From positions 78,811,396 to 78,875,395 of the forward strand of contig NC_087065.1 of NCBI RefSeq assembly GCF_963678635.1: a stretch of DNA of 64,000 nucleotides, read 5' to 3'. Each line of letters begins with the position of its first letter. Position 1 is the stretch's first letter. Positions 54,693 to 64,000 of the stretch are shown one piece after another. Source of the DNA: Symsagittifera roscoffensis (taxonomy: Eukaryota; Xenacoelomorpha; Acoela; Convolutidae). The notes under the pieces are model-generated. The model worked only from the letters and a program-made list of their open reading frames with translations, had not been told where the DNA came from and ran no database searches. Both the position numbers and the translations under genes were made by a program.

Positions 54693-55857
54693 GACCAAAA
54701 AAACCTCCAAATTGGGCAGAAATCGGCCCAATCTAGCCCTAAAACCTTGAAACTAACATAAAAGGCTGAAAATATACCAAACCAGTTTTGACCGACCACT
54801 TTGATGTTTTTTCGGCTAAAATATGGGCCAAAATGACTAAAGACTGACAAAATTGACTCTAGCCCTAAAAATCTCAAAAACTGACTTCTAAACCCAAAAA
54901 TCCCCAAAAGTGACCGAAATATACAAAAAACAATGAGATTGACCCTAAAACGCAGAATATACACAGAAAACCCAGAAAACACTTGAAAATGACCTAGAAT
55001 TCTCCAAAAGTGACTAAAAACTGACAAAATTGGCTCTAGCCCTAAAAATCTCAAAAATAGACTTCTAACCCCAAAAATCCCCAAATTGGGCTAAATTAGC
55101 CGTGAAACACTATGATTTGCCCGGAAACATCTCAAATCACCGGAAAACCTAGAAAACGCAAGATTTTGGCTCAAAGTCATGTAAAAAACACTTAAAAATG
55201 CCAAGTTTGTTTCTAGCCCTAAAAACCTCAAAAAATGACTTCTAAACCCAAAAATCCCCAAAAAGTGACCAAAATATACGGAAAACAATGAGATTAACCC
55301 TAAAACGCAGACTATATCCAGAAAAAACAGAAAACACTTGAAAATGACCTAGAACCCTCCAAAAGTGACTAAAAACTGAAAAAATAGGCTCTAGCCCTAA
55401 AAATCTCAAAAAATGACTTCTAACCCCAAAAAACTCCAAATTGGGCTAAATTAGCCGCGAAACACTATGATTTGCCCCAAAACATCCCAAATCACCGGAA
55501 AACCTAGAAAACGCAAGAATTTGGCCCAAAATCAAGTAAAAAACACTTAAACTTGCCAAGTTTGCTTCTAGCCCTAAAAACCTCAAAAAATGACTTCTAA
55601 ACCCAAAAATCCCCAAAAAGTGACCAAAATATACGGAAAACAATGAGATTAACCCTAAAACGCAGAATATACCCAGAAAACCCAGAAAACACTTGAAAAT
55701 GACCTAGAATCCTCCAAAAGTGACTAAAAACTGACAAAATTGGCTTAAGCCCTAAAAATCTCAAAAATAGACTTCTAAACCCAAAAATCTCCAAATTGGG
55801 CTAAATTAGCCTTGAAACACTATGATTTGCCCCAATGCATCCCAAGTTAGAGACCAC
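54693..55857. repeat. 355-bp subtelomeric repeat with AGCCCTAAAA words
   Basis: About three copies with a 355-bp period (landmarks at 55091 and 55446, and at 55242 and 55597). Each copy contains TCTAGCCCTAAAAA(t/c)CTCAAAAA, TTCTAA(a/c)CCCAAAAA and AACACTATGATTTGCC-type blocks. The recurrent AGCCCTAAAA resembles decayed inverted telomeric sequence. It is not coding, although the minus strand yields regular open frames. Confidence 0.85.
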
Positions 55858-58430
55858 AGAGAACATCTGAGACCACAATAGCGTCAATGAGCTTCGTTGC
55901 AGATGAAAATATCAAAGTTACGTAGGAAAACTTGTTTATCTAAATCGAAATTAGTATTCACTTTATAAATTAAAAAAAAACAAGTTCAATGAACTTCGGT
56001 TAAACATTTTTTTCTCCCATAAAACTTTCATGTTACTGTCTGATAGTAAGAAAAATACTTTTTTGCCGACAGGGAACACTTTAAATATCAAATTACACAA
56101 CGATTTGATTGCTCAGAACTTGGTAAATGGCTTTCTCCTTAAGAAACCTAAATTTATGAAAATTGTTTTTGTTTGAGCTTCAATATGTGCTTATCAGACT
56201 TGTCAGGGCCGGGAAGAGTCATTGAGCGTACATTCAGACTATAACAACGTCGTTTTAAGAGGAAAGGTTTTTTCGAATGGCTCAAAAGTCACAAAATTAC
56301 TCGATTTCTTCTTGAAAACCCATTTTTTGATCAGTTTTCTTCCTCTGGATCTCTATATAGGTCTTTTTTTGAGTTTATTGGCAATCTGAGACCACAATAG
56401 GGTCAGTGAGCTTTGTTGCAGACAAAAATATCAAAGTTATATAGGGAAAATTGTTTATCTAAATCGAAGTTAGTATTCACTTTATAAATTATAAAAAAAA
56501 CAAGTGTAATGAACTTTAGTTAAACTTTTTTTTCTCACATAAAACTTTCATTTTATTTTCTGATACTAAGGAGAGTACTTTTGTGCCGACAGGGAACACT
56601 TTAAAAACGAAATTACACAATGATTTGATTGCTCAGAACTTGGTAAAAGGCTTTCTCCTTAAGAAACCTAAATTTATGAAAAGTGTTTTTGTTTGAGCTT
56701 CAATATAGAACCATATATGTGCTTATCAGACTTGCCACGGTCGGGAAAAGTCATTGAGCGTACATTCAGACAATAACAACGTCGTTTTAAGAAGAAAGTT
56801 TTTTTGAAATGGCTCAAAAATGACAAAATTACTCGATTACTTCTTAAAAACCCATTTTTTGATCAGTTTTCTTCCTCTGGATCTCTATATAGGTCTTTTT
56901 TTGAGTTTATTGGCAATCTGAGACCACAATAGGGTCAGTGAGCTTTGTTGCAGACAAAAATATCAAAGTTATATAGGGAAAATTGTTTATCTAAATCGAA
57001 GTTAGTATTCACTTTATAAATTATAAAAAAAACAAGTGTAATGAACTTTAGTTAAACTTTTTTTTTCTCACATAAAACTTTCATTTTATTGTCTGATACT
57101 AAGCATAGTGTTTTTGTGCCGACAGGGAACACTTTAAATACGAAATTAAACAATGATTTATTTGCTCAGAACTTGGTAAATGGCTTTCTCCTTAAGAAAC
57201 CTAAATTTATGAAAAGTGTTTTTGTTTGAGCTTCAATATAGAACCATATATGTGCTTATCCGACTTGCCAGGGTCGGAAAAAGTCATTGAGCGTACATTC
57301 AGACAATAAAAACGTCGTTTTAAGAAGAAAGTTTTTTTGAAATGGCTCAAAAATGACAAAATTACTCGATTACTTCTTAAAAACCCATTTTTTGATCAGT
57401 TTTCTTCCTCTGGATCTCTATATAGGTCTTTTTTTGAGTTTATTGGCAATCTGAGACCACAATAGGGTCAGTGAGCTTTGTTGCAGACAAAAATATCAAA
57501 GTTATATAGGGAAAATTGTTTATCTAAATCGAAGTTAGTATTCACTTTATAAATTATAAAAAAAACAAGTGTAATGAACTTTAGTTAAACTTTTTTTTTC
57601 TCACATAAAACTTTCATTTTATTGTCTGATACTAAGCATAGTGTTTTTGTGCCGACAGGGAACACTTTAAATACGAAATTAAACAATGATTTATTTGCTC
57701 AGAACTTGGTAAATGGCTTTCTCCTTAAGAAACCTAAATTTATGAAAAGTGTTTTTGTTTGAGCTTCATTATAGAACCATATATGTGTTTATCAGACTTG
57801 CCAGGGTCGGGAAAAGTTATTGAGCGTACATTCCGACAATAACAACGTCGTTTTAAGAGAAAAATTTTTTTGGAATGGCTCAAAAATCACAAAATTACTC
57901 GATTCCTTCTTAAAAACCCAATTTTTGATCAGTTTTCTTCCTCTGGATCTGTATATAGGTCTTTTTTTTAGTTACTTGGTAATCTGAGACCACAATAGCG
58001 TCAATGAGCTTCGTTGCAGACAAAAATATCAAAGTTATGTAGGGAAAATTGTTTATCTAAATTGAAGTTAGTACTCACTTTTTAAATTGAAAAAAATCAA
58101 GTGTAATGATAACTTTGGTTAAACATTTTTTTTTCTCTCATAAAACTTTCATTTTACTGTCTGATACTATTAGGATAATTTTTTTGTCGACAGGGATTAC
58201 TTTAAACACGAAATTAAACGATGATTTATTTGCTCAGAACTTGGTAAATGGCTTTCTCCTTAAGAAATTTTAATTTATGAAAATTGTTATTGTTTGAGCT
58301 TCAATACAGAACCATATATGTTCCTACCAGACTTGTCAGGGCCGGGAAGAGTCATTGAGCGTACATTCAGACAATAACAACGTCGTTTTAAGAGGAAAGT
58401 TTTTTTGGAATGGCTCAAAAATCACTTAGG
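55858..58430 (+). repeat. 535-bp subtelomeric tandem repeat, block 2
   Basis: About five copies (GAGCTTCAATAT landmarks near 56175, 56695, 57230, 57765 and 58295). They are a distinct subfamily from block 1, with AACAACGTCGTTTTAAGA and CTCTATATAGGTCTTTTTTTG. Copies at 56.6-57.7 kb are nearly identical to each other, indicating recent local amplification. Confidence 0.92.
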
Positions 58431-60093
58431 TGACCAAAAGTGTCGAAAGAAAAGAAAAAAAAAATTCTTAAAAGCTTCTTTTTTTTATGTATGTCCGCTT
58501 TACAAAATTTTTTTTTCCCATAGAAGTTTGATTTAATTGTCTGAACAAGTAGCACACTTTACTATAAGGTCCATAGGAAGCCAAAAAGATTTGAAGAAAA
58601 ACAAATTGAAGATGGTAAGTGCAAACTCAAACTCAATAAAGGAAGCTTTTCAAACCAAATTTTTTATTATCTCATTTCCTGATTTCTCAACTTCATCTCA
58701 TCACAAAGTAACGAATGATGAATCTTTGGAAACTTCCAAAACAAGGGTTTATGCCAGAAGCATTCAATTAGCCTTTTTGAGAAAGCTTGTTAGCAGCCCT
58801 AGCCTTTAAGATTACCAGGAAAAATTCCAAAAAAAAAAAAAAAAAAAATTTTTTTTTGCCAGTTTTTGCAATTTTTTTATTGAAAAAACTTGCTAAAAAG
58901 ATACTTGGGGGCTCTTGCATACTTGTGGCTATATCGTTAGGCAAGTCAAGCTTGCTTAAAAGTCAGTTGGATATCATGCATTGAGATTCATTGACAAAAA
59001 GAACCAAACCAATTTTTTTCAAAAACTAACAGAATTAAAAGCCCGTAAAATGACTTAAAATTTTTTTTAAACTAAAAACTGATAGCTTGGACATCAAAAC
59101 AATCCATTAGGGAGCTCGCATGCAAATTTTCAATGAAAAAAGACCGATTAAAAAAAATTTATCAAAAAATGAGCCTAGGAAGCTCTTAACCCCAAAAACT
59201 TGCTCTGACTCAATTCCTGATTTATCAATATGAACTGATCAAAAATTAATGAATGATATATCACTGGAAAGGTATTCCTTGAGGCTTTCCAGGGGTCTCT
59301 TTGAATTGCCAGTTAAAAAGTCGCTTATATCTAACCCTAAGCAAAAACCTAACCCTAATTTTGAGAATTCTGGTCCAAATGTGACATTTCTAGGGCATTT
59401 TTTTTAAAACGTCCAATTGACCCTAAAAACATCATCAAATCACAAAATTAACGTCACGAGCGTGTTCCTTGAGCCAAAATAGGTCTAGGGAGCCTTTTTA
59501 TCTCAAAGATTGAAATCTGCTTAATCTCAACCTAAATCACTTCTACCAATGTCGGGTTGTCACTGTTACTACACCTGAGTGCAGATATTTTGGATAGGTT
59601 TGGAAAGTTAACCCTAAAATTTTTTATTGCACATGGCTTGATTTGTTGGCCCGAGAAACCACCAGAAATACCTTTTTTTTCAATTTCTGACCATTTTTCA
59701 TTAAAATACAGCTTTTTTACCAAATCGGATCCGACCAAAAAAACGAAAGTTAGGGTTAAGCTCATAACTCAACCAAAACTTAATTTTATGAAAGTATTTT
59801 GAGTTCGTTAGACAGATCGTGGGCAGAGGTTTCCAGAACACTAAAAAAAGTCCAAAAAATCGGATTTTAAAGCTATTTTTGAGCAACGCAAAAATTGATC
59901 TAAATGTGACATTTGCTTAACCCCAACTTTTTAAAATGCATTTTTTTGATTTTTTTTTCAAGTCCCGGGTCCCTTCTCACCTCCTAACCCCAAATATCGA
60001 AGTTTGGAAGCTCTACGGGAATGGGAAGGCCTTTGAGCCGAGGGTTTTACAAATTGATGAGCCGCCAAACAGGCCTGGTCCAAATGTGACATT
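58431..60093 (+). repeat. Distal segment of subtelomeric unit 2
   Basis: It contains motif-B sites at 59375, 59901 and 60080 and a CTAACCCTAAGCAAAAACCTAACCC block at about 59333. Its first 1.24 kb is repeated at 62757-64000 (offset about 4326 bp). A 90-residue frame at 58537-58809 occurs in both copies with one residue changed (V/I), but it has no recognisable family and I treat it as part of the repeat. Unlike unit 1, it is not followed by a TTAGGG tract. Confidence 0.8.
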
Positions 60094-62756
60094 TTTGGTA
60101 ACTGGCTTTCTCCTTAAGAAACCTATTTTTATGAACATTGTTTTTGTTTGCGCTTGAATATAGAACCATATATGTGTTTATCAGACTTGTCAGGGCCGGG
60201 AAGAGTCATTGAGCGTACATTCAGACAATAACAACGTCGTTTTAACAGGAAAGTTTTATTGGAATGGCTCAAAAATCACAAAATTACTCGATTTCTTCTT
60301 GAAAACCCATTTTTTGATCAGTTTTCTTCCTCTGGATCTCTATATAGGTCTTTTTTTGAGTTTATTGGCAATATGAGACCACAATAGTGTCAGTGAGTTT
60401 CGTTGCAGACAAAATTATCAAAGTTATATAGGGGAAAATTGTTCCTAACCCTTAAGAAACCTAAATTTATGAAAAGTGTTTTTGTTTGAGCTTCAATATG
60501 GAACCATATATGTGCTTATCAGACTTGCCAGGGTCGGGAAAAGTCATTGAGCGTACATTCAGACAATAACAACGTCGTTTTAAGAGGAAAGTTTTTTTGG
60601 AATGGCTCAAAAATCACAAAATTACTCGATTTCTTCTTATAAACCGATTTTTTGATCAGTTTTCTTCCTCTGGATCTCTATATAGGTCTTTTTTTTTTAG
60701 TTTATTGGTATTTTGAGACCACAATAGCGTCAATGAGCTTCGTTGCAGAAAAAAATATCAAAGTTAAATAACAAAAAATGTTTATCTAAATCGAAGTTAG
60801 TATTCACTTTATAAATTTAAAAAAAACAAGTGTAATGAACTTTGGTTAAACATTTTTTTTTCTCTCATAAGACTTTCATTTTACTGTCTCATACTAAGCA
60901 TAGTGTTTTTGTGCCGACAGGGAACACTTTATATACGAAATTAAACGATGATTTATTTGCTCAGAACTTGGTAAATGGCTTTCTCCTTAAGAAACCTAAA
61001 TTTATGAAAATTGTTTTTGTTTGAGCTTCAATATAGAACCATATATGTGCTTATCAGACTTGCCAGGGTCAGGAAAAGTCATTGAGCGTACATTCAGACA
61101 ATAACAACGTCGTTTTAAGAGGAAAATTTTTTTGGAATGGCTCAAAAATCACAAAATTACTCGATTCCTTCTTAAAAACCCAATTTTTAATCAGTTTTCT
61201 TCCTCTGGATCTGTATATAGGTCTTTTTTTGAGTTTATTGGTAATCTGAGACCACAATAGCGTCAATGAGCTTCGTTGCAGACAAAAATATCAAAGTTAT
61301 GTAAGGAAAATTGTTTATCTAAATTGAAGTTAGTATTCATTTTTTAAATTAAAAAAAATCGAGTGTAATGAACTTTGGTTAAACATTTTTTTTCTCTCAT
61401 AAAACTTTCATTTTACTGTCTGATACTATTGAGATAACTTTTTTGTCGACAGGGATTACTTTAAACACGAAATTAAACGATGATTTATTTGCTCAGAACT
61501 TGGTAAATGGCTTTCTCCTTAAGAAACCTAAATTTATGAAAATTGTTTTTGTTTGAGCTTCAATATAGAACCATATATGTCCTTATGAGACTGGTCAGGG
61601 CCAAGAACAGTCATTGAGCGTACATTCAGACAATAACAACGTCGTTTTAACAGGAAAGTTTTATTCGAATGGCTCAAAAATCACAAAATTACTCGATTTC
61701 TTCTTAAAAACCGATTTTTTTATCAGTTTTCTTCCTCTGGATCTCAATATAAGTCTTTTTTTGAGTTTATTGGTAATCTGAGACCACAATAGCGTCAATG
61801 AGCTTCGTTGCAGACAAAAATATCAAAGTTATATAGGGTAAATTGTTTATCTAAATCGAAGTTAGTATTCACTCTATAAATTAAAAAAAATCAAGTGTAA
61901 TGAACTTTGGTGAAACATTTTTTTTCTCTCATAAAACTTTCATTTTACTGTCTGATACTATTAGGATAACTTTTTTGTCGACAGGGATGACTTTAAACAC
62001 GAAATTAAACGATGATTTATTTGCTCAGAACTTGGTAAATGGCTTTCTCCTTAAGAAACCTAAATTTATGAAAAGTGTTTTTGTTTGAGCTTCATTATAG
62101 AACCATATATGTGCTTATCAGACTTGCCAGGGTCGGGAAAAGTTATTGAGCGTACATTTCGACAATAACAACGTCGTTTTAAGAGAAAAATTTTTTTGGA
62201 ATGGCTCAAAAATCACAAAATTACTCGATTCCTTCTTAAAAACCCAATTTTTGATCAGTTTTCTTCCTCTGGATCTGTATATAGGTCTTTTTTTTTAGTT
62301 ACTTGGTAATCTGAGACCACAATAGCGTCAATGAGCTTCGTTGCAGACAAAAATATCAAAGTTATGTAGGGAAAATTGTTTATCTAAATTGAAGTTAGTA
62401 CTCACTTTTTAAATTGAAAAAAATCAAGTGTAATGATAACTTTGGTTAAACATTTTTTTTTCTCTCATAAAACTTTCATTTTACTGTCTGATACTATTAG
62501 GATAATTTTTTTGTCGACAGGGATTACTTTAAACACGAAATTAAACGATGATTTATTTGCTCAGAACTTGGTAAATGGCTTTCTCCTTAAGAAATTTTAA
62601 TTTATGAAAATTGTTATTGTTTGAGCTTCAATACAGAACCATATATGTTCCTACCAGACTTGTCAGGGCCGGGAAGAGTCATTGAGCGTACATTCAGACA
62701 ATAACAACGTCGTTTTAAGAGGAAAGTTTTTTTGGAATGGCTCAAAAATCACTTAG
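60094..62756 (+). repeat. 535-bp subtelomeric tandem repeat, block 3
   Basis: About five copies. The first begins directly after the last motif-B site of unit 2, with the GTTTGCGCTTGAAT variant, and is shortened: about 180 bp is missing at a junction reading GTTCCTAACCCTTAAG (60443-60458). The later copies belong to the block-2 subfamily. Confidence 0.9.
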
Positions 62757-64000
62757 GTGACCAAAAGTGTCGAAAGAAAAGAAAAAAAAAATTCTTAAAA
62801 GCTTCTTTTTTTTATGTATGTCCGCTTTACAAAATTTTTTTTCCCATAGAAGTTTGATTTAATTGTCTGAACAAGTAGCACACTTTACTATAAGGTCCAT
62901 AGGAAGCCAAAAAGATTTGAAGAAAAACAAATTGAAGATGATAAGTGCAAACTCAAACTCAATAAAGGAAGCTTTTCAAACCAAATTTTTTATTATCTCA
63001 TTTCCTGATTTCTCAACTTCATCTCATCACAAAGTAACGAATGATGAATCTTTGGAAACTTCCAAAACAAGGGTTTATGCCAGAAGCATTCAATTAGCCT
63101 TTTTGAGAAAGCTTGTTAGCAGCCCTAGCCTTTAAGATTACCAGGAAAAATTCCAAAAAAAAAAAAAAAAAAAATTTTTTTTTGCCAGTTTTTGCAATTT
63201 TTTTATTGAAAAAACTTGCTAAAAAGATACTTGGGGGCTCTTGCATACTTGTGGCTATATCGTTAGGCAAGTCAAGCTTGCTTAAAAGTCAGTTGGATAT
63301 CATGCATTGAGATTCATTGACAAAAAGAACCAAACCAATTTTTTTCAAAAACTAACAGAATTAAAAGCCCGTAAAATGACCAAAAATTTTTTTTAAACTA
63401 AAAACTGATAGCTTGGACATCAAAACAATCCATTAGGGAGCTCGCATGCAAATTTTCAATGAAAAAAGACCGATTAAAAAAAGTTTATCAAAAAATGAGC
63501 CTAGGAAGCTCTTAACCCCAAAAACTTGCTCTGACTCAATTCCTGATTTATCAATATGAACTGATCAAAAATTAATGAATGATATATCACTGGAAAGGTA
63601 TTCCTTGAGGCTTTCCAGGGGTCTCTTTGAATTGCCAGTTAAAAAGTCGCTTATATCTAACCCTAAGCAAAAACCTAACCCTAATTTTGAGAATTCTGGT
63701 CCAAATGTGACATTTCTAGGGCATTTTTTTTAAAACGTCCAATTGACCCTAAAAACATCATCAAATCACAAAATTAACGTCACGAGCGTGTTCCTTGAGC
63801 CAAAATAGGTCTAGGGAGCCTTTTTATCTCAAAGATTGAAATCTGCTTAATCTCAACCTAAATCACTTCTACCAATGTCGGGTTGTCACTGTTACTACAC
63901 CTGAGTGCAGATATTTTGGATAGGTTTGGAAAGTTAACCCTAAAATTTTTTATTGCACATGGCTTGATTTGTTGGCCCGAGAAACCACCAGAAATACCTT
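62757..64000 (+). repeat. Distal segment of subtelomeric unit 3 (cut by window end)
   Basis: This is a near-identical copy of 58431-59674, including the poly-A/poly-T tract and the motif-B site at 63700. The whole module repeats with a period of about 4326 bp, and its left part reaches back into the last 535-bp copies (57763 pairs with about 62088). Confidence 0.92.

Larger units (their letters stand above)
57763..64000 (+). repeat. 4.3-kb tandem duplication
   Basis: Paired landmarks at 58537 and 62863, 58787 and 63113, and 59375 and 63700 all give offsets of 4325-4326 bp. The copies differ by scattered single bases and small changes in homopolymer length. The left boundary is approximate. 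Confidence 0.88.

Noticed and set aside
58537-58809. 90-residue frame conserved at 58537-58809 and 62863-63135
   Set aside because: Conservation is explained by the 4.3-kb duplication of DNA. No family, start context or codon bias supports a gene.

Overview
This window looks like subtelomeric or repeat-dense DNA from a metazoan. The evidence is long perfect TTAGGG tracts, a BEL/Pao retrotransposon (a superfamily known from animals), a FLYWCH/MULE transposase relic and one spliced exon of PDZ type. TTAGGG telomeres argue against most insects (TTAGG) and most nematodes (TTAGGC). The giant Ty3-like polyprotein reminds me of elements I associate with cnidarians, but that is recall, not a search. 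Almost everything recognisable is repeat or mobile DNA. The only host-gene fragment I can defend is the PDZ-like exon on the minus strand at 29401-29558.

Layout. 1-5370 is AT-rich noncoding DNA with a broken FLYWCH/MULE transposase (3470-4857). 5371-26075 is a satellite of about 100-bp monomers, most with a GGATCC site, organised in higher-order repeats including a 2595-bp unit. It is interrupted by a young BEL/Pao element (14245-21431, 478-bp LTRs, 5-bp target duplication). 26076-35136 is noncoding DNA with a diverged repeat shared with 1.7-2.1 kb, a PDZ-like exon, a 2.16-kb foldback, and a spaced array of a TCCGGAGGGGT motif.

35137-46866 is an unusually large Ty3/gypsy-like element. It reads gag, two CCHC knuckles, protease region, RT, RNase H, integrase and a TARG1/OARD1-like macro domain. 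After a 0.4-kb gap comes a third coding unit with a complete SGNH/GDSL esterase domain and a second, degenerate SGNH-like domain. The copy carries two in-frame TAG codons and three frame changes, all +1. It runs directly into 913 bp of perfect TTAGGG repeats that supply its last stop codon.

From 46867 to the end are tandem subtelomeric units, each built as [TTAGGG tract]-[short-motif cluster]-[A-rich flank]-[about 535-bp repeats]-[1.5-kb segment with three more motif sites]. The layout resembles yeast Y' elements or C. elegans TALT arrays. The most striking observation is that the first unit carries AAAACGACTT at ten positions where the second carries CAAATGTGACAT. Number, orientation and spacing are almost unchanged although the word itself is replaced.

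The mobile elements, satellite and telomeric units are not an operon or pathway. They are successive layers of insertion, terminal addition and local duplication. The Ty3-like element with its esterase and macro domains, and the motif-switched telomeric units, are the parts most likely to be new.
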